Shown: positions 25,159 through 38,391, numbered from the stretch's first letter. The stretch: DNA of 64,000 nucleotides from Neodiprion pinetum (GCF_021155775.2 NC_060236.1:7175087-7239086); one strand, 5' to 3'. Translations and numbers: made by a program. Notes: generated from the sequence alone by a model not told the origin.

Positions 25159-25480
25159 CCGGGACAATCTCTCGAAACTTGAAAATCAACCGCGCATGCG
25201 CGAGTTTTATCGGCTGTTCGTGCAGGCTGGCCAACCCGAGTTTCAGCCGTCAAACTGTTTCTGTAGTTGTCACGAATTTTTGAGGTTAGAATCTCAAATA
25301 ATTGAGGTAGCGACTCGGAAAGGCTTGGGAAGCATTTGTTATTGGATCGAAAAGTTGATTCTTCAAAGAACGGTCGGAATTCAATGCTCATGCTCTTTGA
25401 AAATTTAAACGTACACAGTTTGTGTAAGTTGGTCCGCCTGCATCGCAGACAAGAATATCGCTGCGGATAGATTTCGAAAA
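25159..25480 (+). mobile_element. Family D MITE, copy 1 (right end lost)
   Basis: Starts CCGGGACAATCTCTCGAAAC directly after an AT run ending in TATA and carries the palindrome GCGCATGCGC at about 25192. Closely matches 54430-54824 up to about 25465; the right terminal repeat is then missing. Frames across it on both strands are by-products of the repeat. No known protein domain. Confidence 0.75.
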
Positions 25481-25895
25481 TTAATTGAATGACGAGATTT
25501 TATAGCGGGTGAAATGCATTACTAAAAAAAAAAAACAAAAAAAAAAAATCCCCACAATATTTCGTGAAGAGTCTACTATTTTTCGCTGTTAATGTCGAAA
25601 TGAGTGAATTATTTTACGCGATTCGAACTTCAACCTTGAATAACTTTTGAAAGAGTTTAGTGATCAAAAAATTATAAGGGATATTTTTTGTAAAACATCA
25701 AATTCCCTGCAAAAAGATGTCTCAGATATTTGATTACATTTCCTCGTTACCGAGCTACAAAATTCAGAAATAACTCAACTTATTTTCTCGTGTTAATTAA
25801 ATGGAAAATCTCTTTCAGGAATCATTAAATAATAATATTAAAGGCTCAAATTATAACAAGCGTCTTACTTCTTCTTTCTACAACTGTTAAACATT

Positions 25896-25901
<6 letters not shown>

Positions 25902-25928
<27 letters not shown>
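25902..25928. repeat. Poly-A run (27)
   Basis: Uninterrupted A run. No retroposon body or target duplication recognised upstream. Confidence 0.9.
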
Positions 25929-26859
25929 CAAACGGTCGATTTTTTCGGACCAGTCTAACGCTGATTATTATACGTAGTATAATAAAATGGCGAGAGCTGC
26001 TCTGAATTTATTTTTACGGTGGTCGAGCAACCTTGACCAAAAGGAAAGCAGGAACGGTATAAATTTCGGCATGCTTAAGTGCCCCGTTACCGTGCGGGAG
26101 TCACTCGGTCTATCACTCTCACCTCGGGCAAAAAAGTTCTTTTAATTGCAGCACTGGCACTCGGTTATAAAGTAAGGTTACACGGATCGACGACGGAGAA
26201 AAACGGATTGGCAAAAACTTGAGGAAAAGAAGAAAAAAAATAAAATAAAATAAAATTCTAAGAAAAAAAAAGGTGTCAAGACTCTTACGGGGTACGTTTC
26301 AAGTGGTTACCTGACTCGGTCCGCGGACTGTCGATTTCAGAGCTAAAAATTATGTCAGGCACCGATTCGTTAGGAGGAGATTAAAATCGGCGGATCGAAA
26401 AAAAGGAGAGAAAAAAATACGACGCGCGATCAATCTTTCGGACATTTACAAAAGAAACGTGAATTTTCATAATGCTTACGAACGAATTAAGAGGGCGACT
26501 GCGATTGATCGTAACATTTGGAGAAATGAATTTTTTTTAAAAACGGCTTCGCAGAGAATCTTTGTCATATGGATCGATGGGGTGTGTAAATAAATAAAGA
26601 AACAATGGTAATTGAAACATGCCGAAGCTGAATAAAATCTACATCTCTGTTACGGCGATAGATTCACGATCTGAGATAATCTTGACACATGCATCGTGCA
26701 CGGTGCTGTTCTTTTTACTTTTTTTTTTTTTGTTTTTTTATTTATTTTTTTTTTTATGCAACAGCGATATTGCGACGTTTATTCATAATTACAGCATACT
26801 GGAAGCCTATGAAAGAGGAAATAATATATATTGTATTATATAGAGGTACTCAGAGTTTC

Positions 26860-26905
26860 ATATATATATATATATATATACATATATATTAGATATATAT
26901 TTAGA

Positions 26906-26954
<49 letters not shown>

Positions 26955-26960
26955 GGTATA
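26860..26960. repeat. AT microsatellite array
   Basis: Two long TA runs separated by short interruptions. Confidence 0.9.
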
Positions 26961-27567
26961 TATGAGTATGTACATCGTGCGGTCGACTGGCTAGAGATGA
27001 AAGTTGGTTCTGCTTCATAGATCTAACTTTCTTGGAAGGAATTTCATTTACTGCAGCAAATAATAAATAATAGCTTAATAACAGACTATTAATTTTGCCG
27101 GTGTATCGCCCTTTCGCGAATACATATATATATATACATTTACAAATACATTTACATACGTATAGAGATATGCATAGATGCATTGCCATCTTTCTCCGCG
27201 TGTCTGCGTGTCGCGTGTTTGAATCTTCGCTAATCCTCCCACTTCTTCTCCCTCCTATTTTCTCTCTCCGATCTCCGGGTCTTCTTTTTTTTTTTTTTCT
27301 TTTTCCTGATTCTTTTACTTCTTTTTCATTCTTGATCACTCCACTTCTAGGCGAGAGTCGGAATATCATCTCGATTGCGCGATGCGGTGCAGCTGCTGCG
27401 AATCCTCGCTAATACAGAAACGATTTATAGATTTACATCTCAGAACTGTACTCGGAGAAAAGTTTATGCTTTTTTTTTAAGAGACCGATTTGTAGATTCA
27501 ATTTGTAGGAAATTTTCTCGTGGGAATAGAATATTTTGTTGTGTATGTATATCGAAATTGATGAGAT

Positions 27568-28314
27568 AATTGTTTTGATATTACAACAAAATTTAACCGA
27601 ATATAACATACTTACGAATATGAAATCTTAATTTTAATTTATTGTTAGTCAATTTAATGGAATAACACTTTTCAAAACATCGAATACCCTCTGGGAGATT
27701 CCAATAAATCGTTTTACACAGTTCACGAAATCTATTCGGTGGACAAAGATTGGTCAAATTTGCGAATTCGCGAGAGCTACTAAACGATTACCGCTATCGA
27801 GTAACACGTCACATCGTGAATTGACAAAAAATTTTCTTCAAGTGGCAAAATATTCTCTGTGACAAGTGAAAAATCCTTTCTCGAAAGAGAAGCAAGACGA
27901 GCAATTATCAGCATGGGATCCAGGCACCCGTCTGATACAGTCAGGAGAACCAAATCATTCTTGGTCCGATACCGTTGCGTCAGCCTGTCGATTCGCAATC
28001 TCATATTTCTTTGTCGTTTTTTGATGTGGAACTTGATTCGCGTAGCATGAATCGCGATCGATCGATCATTTTTCCAGTTACAACGATTAAACAATCATTT
28101 TCCGATCCTTGCAAAAGGATTTCACCGCGAAGATCTGATTTCCCAATCGCAACGGAATCTGCGCTATCGCGATGCCGAACCTTTCCTCAGACATTACTAA
28201 AAAAATATCTATTCCGTGCACTGTAAAATCAACAGAACTTTTCGGTTGCGTGAAAATAATGTTTCGTCGGATGTGAATTAGGTAACCCTGGAATTTCGTT
28301 GCCGAAACCAAAAT
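27568..28314 (-). repeat. Inverted ~747-bp duplication, arm 1
   Basis: Reverse complement of 32374-33119. Differences are mostly near the ends; I saw none across roughly 27690-28180. On the minus strand two overlapping frames cover most of the arm (92 codons from 28365 and 104 codons from 28094), the second identical in both arms but starting at TTG rather than ATG. No domain recognised, no terminal inverted repeat and no target duplication. It may be a segmental inverted duplication or two copies of an unknown repeat. Confidence 0.9.
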
Positions 28315-30491
28315 TTCACGCATAGTACACAGAGGAAGAGGAGAAAAAGGAATAAAGTTTTCCACGAACTTTTATCATTTTCCCCAATATCTCTCTCGAG
28401 TGTTTTTTAAAAATTTTCTCCCGTCACTTCGAATATTCGCGATTCTTAATTTTATTTCACGCTGCGACGCTATGCAACGGAGCGGAAAAAAGGCGGAGAA
28501 AACAGAAAAACAGAGTTAAAGCAATACGCTGTTCCCCGCTTGACAGCGTCTATGTTGATGCATCGATCGAGTAGTACAGCTGGCAGCTGCAGGAGCACGT
28601 AACAACGTATAAATAATAAAGTTCTCTCTCCGTTCCATATCTTTCTTTCTTCCACTTCGCGGCGAACTGAAAATATTATTAGAGCTATATATAGAGCTAA
28701 TTTTGAACTCTTTCGATAACCAATTTTGCGAGATTTCGAGTTTTCAATTCACGTCGGACATTCCATTTTTTTTTTTTTTCTACTTACACCGTGAATTGGA
28801 ACCAATTCGTGGTATTGGAATTGTTCGATCAGTTCAATCGATCTCTTCGATTTTAGCATTTTTATTTTTGCATGCGATATAAAAGTTGCAGAAGTTATAG
28901 TCTTCTTAATGTGTTTCCTTGTCTGGACACCGAATAATCATGTCCGCGTGTTAATTTGAATAGAGCTGCGTGAATCACTAGTGTGATTTACATCCTTTTC
29001 GCTGAACCGATTTCAGTGAATTCAATCGGAATGTGCACAGAGGTTTTTCGGTAAATGTATAGTCAAAAATATCCACGTTATATGCGTCTGCAATTTTTAC
29101 CTCATCGATAAAGCAATTCCGAATTCGAGTTTGCCACAAGGAAAATTGAGATGAAATACCGCGAATATTAAAAGCGGTAAAAATTGCTCATCAAATTTAT
29201 TTTAGGTTGTATATTTACAAAAACTTATAAAAAATTGTGTTTAAATCGTTCAAATATTATCCAGTCATAAATAAACTGAGGTAAACCTGCTTTTTTTTTT
29301 CTTTCTACAACCAGTTACTTGATTGCGTTTTAACTTTTACAGATGAATCAACGTCGAAATCGAGAGATCGATTTTCATTTTTATGTATTTTTATATATGA
29401 ATTGATTTAATTTGATTCGAAGGTCGCATTTCACTTCTGGATTTCTAATTTTCCTCGTTTTTCTTTGTGTTTCAGGTAAGTGACATCGATTCTCCTCGAT
29501 TCTGTGACTCAGGTAAAATTGATCAAATCATTTTACATATTCGTTGTATATTTAAATAAATAAAAATCTGCGCGCTGATTAGCCGTGCGTTTTAACTCTT
29601 TCCAGTTTTAATCTCAAGAAAATAAAACTTTCATTTTACATCACGACATTTCACATCTCTCGAAATATTAAATCGATCCTCTAACTATCGAGACTCGCAT
29701 GTTTTGGCGCATCTGCGGAATGACCGCAACGTACGAGGATAATATGTATACAAATTCCAGTGAATTCAGAGGAGATAGAATATTATTATCGAATTAATTC
29801 GAATGAATTAATAATCGTTCGTTATTTACACGCCAAATGTCTTTTTTCTTTAAAAGGCGGAAATTTTTATTCGAGGATATAACAATCTGCAATTGTGAAT
29901 TCTGACGCATCGGACGATGAACTTCCCAATCACGGCATCGCAAGTTTCCTTCGAGCATTATTAATAAAGAAAAATCATTGCTATTATTACCAATGAAGTT
30001 GGTTGACCGGAAATCTACACTTGAACGTTTTATTGATTTTGAATGATCAAGAACAGCTTGGATATCAATGCCACGTGTCAAATCATTTAAAAATTGTAAG
30101 AAAATCTGCTGAATAATTCGTTCAAATTTACTCTAGGATTGCACATTTTATTTAAAATACTACTTTGTTTTTCATTAGTAAATTCAATATCAATATTTGC
30201 TGACCATAATTAATATCCATGGAATTCTGTAAAACTTTTCTCAACGAAATGAGCAATCTCGGAGTAAAACCGATCGAATCTAAGTATTCAACAATTTTAC
30301 AGTCGATTCTGAGAACAGCATCGATATCCAAGCTTTTCTACAAATTCAGCACTTTCGATTTTTTTATCAAACTTTGTTCATTTTTTCACCAGCTCTTCGC
30401 GGACGATAATCTTCTAAAAAAACTTTACCAAAAGTATCGATCTTCGACCAACCGATCTCCTCAGTGGGCCTCGCGTCCAGTTTAATACACA
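28315..30491. other. Spacer between inverted arms, part 1
   Basis: Unassigned AT-rich sequence with no supported gene. Poly-T at about 28768-28780. Confidence 0.5.
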
Positions 30492-30899
30492 CACTGAGAA
30501 AAATTTCATTCTTTACGGTAACTAGAAAAATTGAGTAAAACAAGTATCGTTAAAAACAAACTGTTTGAATATTGTTGGAATTAGGAAAAACGAGGTACGC
30601 GTAACGATTTTGTGCTATCGTCGATCCTTTTTTGGTAATTGCAACGCAAAATTAGTTTGTGAGGTTTGCTCTACTTTTTTAGTTAAACAAGGCTTTAACG
30701 TCAATTTATCGTTGCACGAGCATTAAATTTTCGCAACAGCTGCAAGAAAATATAGCAACAGTGATCGTAGTGAGAAAGAATAGTAACGGATATAAAGGTA
30801 ATTTTCATTTTCTACCCAGAACTGTATTTTTCGATTGTGGTAAAAAATGAAACTAGTCAAGGACCGAGCGACAACCGGAACTAAAAATTTCTCTCGGTG
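30492..30899 (+). mobile_element. Family A MITE, 408-bp copy
   Basis: Starts CACTGAGAAAAATTTCATTC and ends TTTCTCTCGGTG. CA lies on both sides. It shares with the 18819 copy the loss of a ~25-bp block after AGTAACGGATA. Confidence 0.85.
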
Positions 30900-32373
30900 C
30901 AGTTTCATCTTTATAGCTGAGTGGCTGCCTTGAAAGTAAAAGTATGAATTTTCTAATTAAAAATCATCGTCACACGTGTTACTTCTTACAGCCGGCACCT
31001 TCTCTTGCCACCTATAATATGCCGCACGTTCCTTATACGCATGTCTCCACAGTTTTATAAGACACGATGCGCGATAAGCGAACAGGTTACTATTACTACC
31101 CATGCTCTCCTGACCTTTCCGCCTTATGCGTATCTGCGGTGCCTGCCAGTGATTATAATATATTAGGCGCCAAACAACAACGACAACAACTCTGCACTCA
31201 AAATAAGTTCACACCAATTACGAAACAAGCACATTGGTCTTGGAAATATTTTTCAATTTCTCACTCCCTGATATACACGCTTTGCAAAGATTTCTACAAC
31301 AAATTGAAATTTTTTTCTCGCTTCTGTTTTTTCACCCCAATCATTAATTTTCTCTTCAGAATTTCGCCGCTCGTAATTATCCTGTGATATTTGTAGTTCG
31401 ATGAGTGCATATGTACGTAGGTGTGTATGTATATCGTGATATTGCAAGGTATTTACAAAAAATTCGATTTCAACATGTCGGGAGATAAAAAAAAACAAAA
31501 AACAAAGTAAGACCAAAGAAATCATTCACCGTACACAGAATAAAGTCCGACTCGTTGATTAACGAATGTTACAATTTTTTTGTCCCGTCCCATTAGCGAC
31601 ATATGAATGAATTTGTTTCACCTCGTTCATCAGCGAGCATCGCTCCGATTTATTCTTGCACATTAAAACGTCCAAAAACCTCGATAATTTCGCAAAAAGG
31701 AATACAAAACGCAGAAGGTCTATGATGGAATTAACGATCGGACCGTTAACATAACGTTATTTTCTCAACGTTGAAAAAAAATTCTTGCAACACTTCTACA
31801 TTTAAATATATGTATATATATATACATATTGCCATACGATACGAGCAGTTCTCCACGTTTCTAATTTACAACCGCGGTCCAATTTTTTTCACCGAGCCGA
31901 TTCAATTCGGACGTCAGGATCGCGAAGAATAAATTGGGCCACGTGGAGAGAGAATAGCTGTAAATACGATTCGGATAGATCGCGAGACGTGAGAAGAAGG
32001 GTGCCGGTTTTAAGTAATGGAACGCACGTCAATGGCTCGCGAAGCGATTCTCACTGGATCTGTCCGGTAGTCTGTAGAACTCTTTGCTCGTTGCCTGGCT
32101 ACTTTGGTTACCTCAGATTTGCTCCGAGATGTAATCCACTCTGCCCGGAGTAACACTAGAACCCTCCATTAACTCGACAGACGGAGATACGCCTGAACTA
32201 TGCATGCGGGCAAAGGAAATGCCGGGGAGCGGAAAGTCCGATCTCTTTTTACAGCGATCTGTATTTTTCACTTCGTCACTATTAAAAAGGCCGGTGATTA
32301 TAATTTGTTTTTTTTTTATTGTTTTTATTTTTCACAAGATGAAATGGAAAAAAATATCGCTGCAATGATCAGA
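30900..32373. other. Spacer between inverted arms, part 2
   Basis: Unassigned. The stretch at about 31860-32220 is less AT-rich and more complex, but no exon is recognised. A short AT run lies near 31807-31828. Confidence 0.5.
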
Positions 32374-33119
32374 ATTTGGTCCTGGCAACGGAATTTCAGG
32401 GTTACCTAATTCACATCCGACGAAACATTATTTTCACGCAACCGAAAAGTTCTGTTGATTTTACAATGCACGGAATAGATATTTTTTTAGTAATGTCTGA
32501 GAAAAGGTTCGGCATCGCGATAGCGCAGATTCCGTTGCGATTGGGAAATCAGATCTTCGCGGTGAAATCCTTTTGCAAGGATCGGAAAATGATTGTTTAA
32601 TCGTTGTAACTGGAAAAATGATCGATCGATCGCGATTCATGCTACGCGAATCAAGTTCCACATCAAAAAACGACAAAGAAATATGAGATTGCGAATCGAC
32701 AGGCTGACGCAACGGTATCGGACCAAGAATGATTTGGTTCTCCTGACTGTATCAGACGGATGCCTGGATCCCATGCTGATAATTGCTCGTCTTGCTTCTC
32801 TTTCGAGAAAGGATTTTTCACTTGTCACAGAGAATATTTTGCCACTTGAAGAAAATTTTTTGTCAATTCACGATGTGACGTGTTACTCGATAGCGGTAAT
32901 CGTTTAGTAGCTCTCGCGAATTCGCAAATTTGACCAATCTTTGTCCACCGAATAGATTTCGTGAACTGTGTAAAACGATTTATTGGAATCTCCCAGAGGG
33001 TATTCGATGTTTTCAAAAGTGTCATTCCATTAAATTGACTAACAATAAATTAAAATCAAGATTTCATATTCGTAAGTATGTTTTATTCGGTTAAATATTT
33101 TTGTAAGTTTAAAACAATT
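32374..33119 (+). repeat. Inverted ~747-bp duplication, arm 2
   Basis: Mirror of 27568-28314. Plus-strand frames at 32376-32600 (ATG start) and 32593-32907 (TTG start) overlap by 8 bp and correspond to the minus-strand frames in arm 1. The first differs by a few residues between arms and the second is identical. An overlapping pair of this kind is not a normal eukaryotic gene; if ever coding, it is one frame broken by a shift. Product unknown. Confidence 0.9.
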
Positions 33120-33954
33120 GTTTCATTAATTTTGGTATGTAAAACAAAATGCATCTAAAAATTGAATTCTTTAAATAAGCAAAAAGTTTTGTCCGAGTGT
33201 AGTCGTGCGTCAATTGTAGGTTCCCTTGAAAATGCAAAAATAGGAAATACTGAATCTAATCGTACAAGAAAATCATTTTTTCCCGGGTGTGAACTAAAAT
33301 ATTCGTGCATTGAACTTTCATCCACTAAAATGAAAAGTGTCCGTCTTCGAATCCGAGGCGTTTACACGACGATATTCGGACTGACTTGACCGAGAATTTT
33401 CTCACGCCCTTCATTCCGAGACACATAGAGTTACACGGATACACGTGATATATAAAAGCGTGACCCATAAAATTGTACGGGAGTTGAGTTTTTGGAGAAA
33501 GCGCGTAGCTAGCTATATATTCACGTGTATCAACCGTAATTTGACCCGAAAATTTACAACCCGCTTCCAGCCTCTCGGCCTGATTATATTGCACGAAGAG
33601 TCTCGAGCGCTGACGTGCACGAAGCTCGTCAATCAACGTCGAATCAACGACATCGACTGATTTCTTACCTTCGTTACAAAACCGCGATCGGTTCTCAGCG
33701 TTGCATTTACCGACGGAATGATCGAAATTCTCTGTTAGAATTTCGTTAAAATTTCTATTCACCGGAGAGTCATTGAAATCACGCGAGAATTATTTTTATT
33801 GAAAATTTGGATTTTTAATCTGATTATTTCGTGATTCAATTATTTTTTTCTCATCTGAAACGAGATGTTTTTTTCGTTGGGAATGCTGCACTTCTGTCAG
33901 ATTCGAGGAATACAATATGAAATTGTTCAACTTCGGTAACCGCGAACCGATCTA
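33120..33954. other. Unassigned sequence
   Basis: No supported gene. A 145-codon minus-strand frame (33325-33762) is the longest here but shows no recognisable domain and overlaps frames on the other strand. Confidence 0.5.
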
Positions 33955-34336
33955 CACCGAGAGAAATTTTTATTTCCGGTTACCGCTCGGTTCTTAACTA
34001 TTTTCATTTTTTACCACAATCGAAAAGTATAGTTCTAGGTAGAAAATGAAAATTAGTTTTCTAGCTGTTACCGAAAAATCTAGTATCCGTTACTATTCTT
34101 TCTCATTACGATCACTGTTGCGAAAATTTAACGCTCGTGCAAGAAAAAATTGATGTTAATGCCTTGTTTAACTAAAAAAGTAGAGTAAACCTGACAAACT
34201 GATTTTGCGTTGCAATTACCAAAAAAAGGATCGACGATAGCGCAAAATGATTAGGCGTACCTCATTTGTCGTAATTCCAACAATATTCAAACAGTTTTTT
34301 CAACGATACCTGTTTTATTCAATTGAAATTTGTCTC
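33955..34336 (-). mobile_element. Family A MITE, reverse orientation, deleted copy
   Basis: Starts CACCGAGAGAAATTTTTATT after a TA and carries the family interior in reverse. The segment with the TAGTTACTGTAAC-type block is lost near 34322, so the right end is degenerate. Confidence 0.8.
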
Positions 34337-35366
34337 TTTTATAAATTAATGTCGATTTGCTTCGCATTATATCGTTAAGAGTTTCGAAGCATCGGCATTT
34401 ATCTGTGATTCGATCAAATTTCGGCATCGATACGCAGGTTAAAAAATTTTCAAACCGCCGTTTCTTTTTTTTCGCGTTGATCAGTATTTTTCCGTAAATA
34501 AAATATAGAAAAGCTGATTTTCAAATGTAGGTATTTACTATAAAATATGAGGATTAAAATCCGAGTATCTTTCTCAAAATGGATGTTTCTCGAAAGTTTC
34601 ATTAGTTCCCTTGTTTATGAAAATTTCATTCCAAGGAGGAAAAGAAAAATTATTCCTTCTTTTGGTTATTTCCAATTTTCTCGGAACAAATTCGTGACCA
34701 TGTATAATTTACCTGTATTATCAAATGGTATTCGTGTGTTCAATTAATACTTGGCTGTGATAAATTAGGCAGACTTAAAACAACCTTCGTTGATCCTGTA
34801 TACATCCATGTAAATTCTAATGTGAAATACAAGCCTTGAGAATGGTTATTTTGCCCGTATAAAATCAACCTAAGACACATGTGACGTTTGTATTTCCGTA
34901 GACACGTAAATAACATAAATTGTAGCGTATAAAAAACTATCTATAATATTAGAATAATTGTAATTCGACCCGTTAACGGGACGGGTTTGTAAATTTTCGT
35001 ACCTTTTTTTTTCTACTTCAATTCCGCAGCCAAGTCATGCATGACAGAAAGTATCGCGTGTGCTTTTAAATACCTACAACTAAACGTGTAATACTAGTTG
35101 CTTATAAAAAATACAGGTAAATATGACATGTAATAACCGTAAAACAGTTCAAGAACACAGAAAATGCGGCGTCAAAATACGGAGAACGAAAAGAAAAAAA
35201 AAAGAAAAAAATACATATATAAAGGAATGAAAAATAATACGTGAAATAAAATAAAACGTCAAGTCAACACGTACGGGTTGTATAATTATGATCGGTACAT
35301 GAACTGTTATATTTATAAGTATGGACAAATTCACTTTTTAACCTACATGTATTACTTATATGTATA
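34337..35366. other. Unassigned AT-rich sequence
   Basis: No supported gene or repeat seen. Purine-rich stretch at about 35187-35210. Confidence 0.5.
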
Positions 35367-35636
35367 CAAATTGAATTCCTGACGGCTGCACGGTCCGTCG
35401 TCTGCTAAGATTTAACGCGCACGCGCTAAAATTCAAGACAAATCGTTTGCCAGGGTGACCAACTGTCTCTAACCTAAAAAATTTTGACAAATGCTAAAAT
35501 GGAGCAGAACTGCCAGTAACAAGTGTCAAAAATTTTTCAACGTTAAACTTACGGCGTTTGGTCACCCTGGATTTTAGCGCGTGCGCATTAAATTCTAGCA
35601 AACGACGAACCGTGCAGTCGTTAGGAATTCACTCCG
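35367..35636 (+). mobile_element. Family B foldback MITE, copy 2
   Basis: The left arm (TTGAATTCCTGACGGCTGCA) and right arm (TGCAGTCGTTAGGAATTCAC) are inverted copies over about 80 bp. Inside each arm lie GCGCACGCGC or GCGCGTGCGC and the GGTGACCAA/TTGGTCACC block. Matches 978-1234. Right boundary chosen at ACTCCG. No clear target duplication. Non-coding. Confidence 0.75.
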
Positions 35637-35894
35637 CACACATAAACCACTGATTCGTGATATTAATTTCTATAATATCGTCGATCACCGCAGCTCGAAT
35701 CCGCTCGTATATTCTATGTATATTACAACCGAGTTGCGTACGGCAAATTCACAAGGCATGTGACGGGTGTTGGTTATAAACTCGCATAAAGTCCTCCGCA
35801 GGCTTGTATAATCGCATACATTATACAGACGTTGCTCTCTGTGCATGTCGCCGGCTAATTGCCTCCTGCAAATAGGAAAAAGGGAAGAAATAGA

Positions 35895-35949
35895 TAGAAA
35901 TAGAGAGAAAGAGAGAAAGAGAGAGAGAGAATGAGAGGCGGGGGGGGGG
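35895..35949. repeat. GA tract ending in G10
   Basis: GA-rich simple sequence passing through GAGGC into ten consecutive G. Confidence 0.85.
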
Positions 35950-36277
35950 ATTCGCGATTTGAAAAATCTACTGTTATAATTTCAGTATCGCGTTCCGCGA
36001 CGCGAATTCGCAAACGTGCAATCAGGCACGCGTGAATTTATGCATTATACGTTTATAATTGTATATGTATATATATATATGTATATATATATACATATTT
36101 ACATGCATGCATGTTGCATGTAAGCATATGTAGATGTAGATACGCGGTTGCGAGGTGAAGGCAGGTAGACGGATCGACGCTCGGTGGGAGCCGGAACAAA
36201 AACGGCCTTGCCAGGTGACCACGCCCTGAATCGGCATTCGCGATACACAACACACCCACGATTCCGCGAGTCCGCGA

Positions 36278-36283
36278 CTCTCT

Positions 36284-36325
<42 letters not shown>

Positions 36326-36346
36326 CCTCTCTCTCTCTCTCTCTTT
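36278..36346. repeat. CT microsatellite
   Basis: CT dinucleotides with two single-base interruptions over about 68 bp. Confidence 0.95.
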
Positions 36347-37568
36347 CGCGCTCTCGATCGGCCTCCGCGACCCTATTTCGTTTTATTTTCCTCAGTCCAC
36401 CTATAGTCCAGTCGGAATGTACACATATATATATATGTATAAATATACACATGCATATACATTTGAGGTTGAAATTTTTCGATACCACATCATTCTGTTT
36501 CGGAGACGGAGAGACATTGACAGTCTAAAATACGGAGTATCAATCAGATTCTGCAGCAGTTTCGACGATCGGATTAAATTTATACAGGGAATTATGTTTT
36601 TTTTTTTTTTGTCAAACAAATTGGCCACTTTCGATTTTATTTTTATTTTTATTTATTTATTTATTTATTTTTTTTTTTATAAACAATTGTCGGAACCGAA
36701 CCTGTGGTAAATTTAATTCTCTAGAACTTTGTTCGTAACAAAACACTTTCTTTTCTCTTCTTTTTTTTTTTTTTTTTTTTGTCTACGATCGATAATTTCC
36801 GACTTTAATCGTAGATTGAGCATGGCGGCCAAAGCTACGGCAAAATCTTGTCGAAATTCTGGATTTAAACTACCGACGACCCCTCCCACCTCCCTCTTTC
36901 CAAAAATTAGAAGAAGAAAATTGTCGTATCGAAAAATTTCACCTTCGGGTATACATGCTGTTTTTTTTTTTTTTTTGTAGAGACTGGGTCAGACCTTATC
37001 TTCCTTTCTCTCCTTATCGCGATACCTTTGAACATATCGTAAACCGATGGCAAAAATAGACGTGGAAGAAAGTAAAAAAGTAAACTAGCAGAGGTTTTTT
37101 TTTAAAAAAAAAAAACAAAAAGACCGATTAGGTATATACAAGCTATCTCGCAATCGGTCCGGAAATCATATGCAATTTATCATACTACGTATGCAATTAA
37201 TTTAATACTCGGATTAAGTATGACAAGAACAAGAAAAAAAACATTCATTCCGTTTAATAATATACATCAATCAACTTTTTTCGCTATAATTCGCGTGGTT
37301 AAATACAGTATTTCGTATTTCACACTCAATCAATATGCATATAATAATCTATAAATTACGCCGATTTATCCGAATAAGAATCACATCAGCACCCAGATAT
37401 AATCGATATATTTAATTCCAACTTTAAATAAAGAACAAAAGAAGAAAAAATGAACGGAAAAAAAAAATAGAAATTCTAGTCATCTTTTCCCTCAGAAAAA
37501 TAATTAATCAATAAAAAATAATACCTGCATGCGAATTGTTTCGCAGATTTTGCCCAAATTGCACGATG

Positions 37569-37995
37569 CCTGAAAATTTTCAATTTTTACAGTAACTAGA
37601 AAAATTGAGTAAAACAGGTATCGTTAAAAAAAACTGTTCGAATATTGTTGGGATTACGAAAAACGAGGTACGCCCAACCATTTTGCGTTATCGTCGATCC
37701 TTTTTTGGTAATCGCAATGCAAAATCAATTTCCGAGGTTTACTCTACTTTTTTTAGTTAAACAAGGCTTTAACGTCAATTTATCGTTGCGCGAGCATTAA
37801 ATTTTCGCAACAGTTGCAAGAAAATCTAGCAAGAGTGATCGTAATTAGAAAGAATAGTAACGGATACTAGACTTTCCGGTAACGGCTAGAAAACTAATTT
37901 TCACTTTCTACCTAGAACTATATTTTTCGATTGTGGTAAAGAATGAAAATAGTCAAGGACTGAGCGGTAACCGTAACTAAAAATTTCTCTCAGTG
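37569..37995 (+). mobile_element. Family A MITE, near full-length copy
   Basis: The left end is eroded (CCTGAAAATTTTCAATTTTTA). The interior is intact and the right end reads TTTCTCTCAGTG, followed by TA. A GT microsatellite begins about 11 bp beyond. Confidence 0.85.
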
Positions 37996-38357
37996 TACTA
38001 TACACGTGTGTGTGTGTGTGTGTATACAATCGCAGTACATATCGTGCGTTTGATTTTGTTACACATCGCACCTAAGTTGCAGATTATGTGCGAGTACGCG
38101 GCGTCGTTTTCTCGCGTTTAATTTCATCTCGGTTTTGATTAATCGGGCATAAGTCGGCAGCAGCATGTAGGGTACGTTATGATCGAGTAAGACCCGGGGA
38201 AGTCAGCTACACGTATCAAGTTCGTGTTCCTGGTTCGCGGGCACGTAGACACGTGCCTTTAACTGGGCCACGAACCCGGACTCGTGCAGGTCTACCTACC
38301 GTTCTTTATTGGAAACATTCGTTCCCCGTAAAACCTCTGAAGGTATTACAATTGAGG

Positions 38358-38360
<3 letters not shown>

Positions 38361-38391
<31 letters not shown>
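38361..38391. repeat. GA microsatellite
   Basis: Uninterrupted GA dinucleotides. Confidence 0.9.

Larger units (their letters stand above)
25481..27567. other. Unassigned AT-rich sequence
   Basis: No supported gene. Contains a 27-A run (25902-25928), A-rich stretches at 26220-26275, a T-rich run at 26717-26755 and AT arrays at 26860-26960. Confidence 0.5.
35637..37568. other. Unassigned sequence rich in simple repeats
   Basis: No supported gene. GA tract followed by ten G (about 35895-35949), AT runs near 36068-36100, a CT tract (36278-36346) and several poly-T runs up to 36780 and at 36961-36976. An ATG in the context GAGCATGGCGGCC at 36822 opens a 52-codon frame that runs into poly-T; I do not call it a gene. 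Confidence 0.45.

Noticed and set aside
25902..25928. Poly-A tail of a retroposed gene or SINE
   Set aside because: No A/B box, no recognisable cDNA body and no flanking direct repeats were found.
32376..32907. Two-frame gene duplicated in the inverted arms
   Set aside because: The second frame starts at TTG, the frames overlap by 8 bp in different phases, and no family is recognised. Identity follows from the recent DNA duplication and is not evidence of selection.
36822..36980. Short gene starting GAGCATGGCGGCC
   Set aside because: Good start context, but the frame is only about 52 codons and ends in a poly-T tract read as phenylalanines, with no recognised homology.
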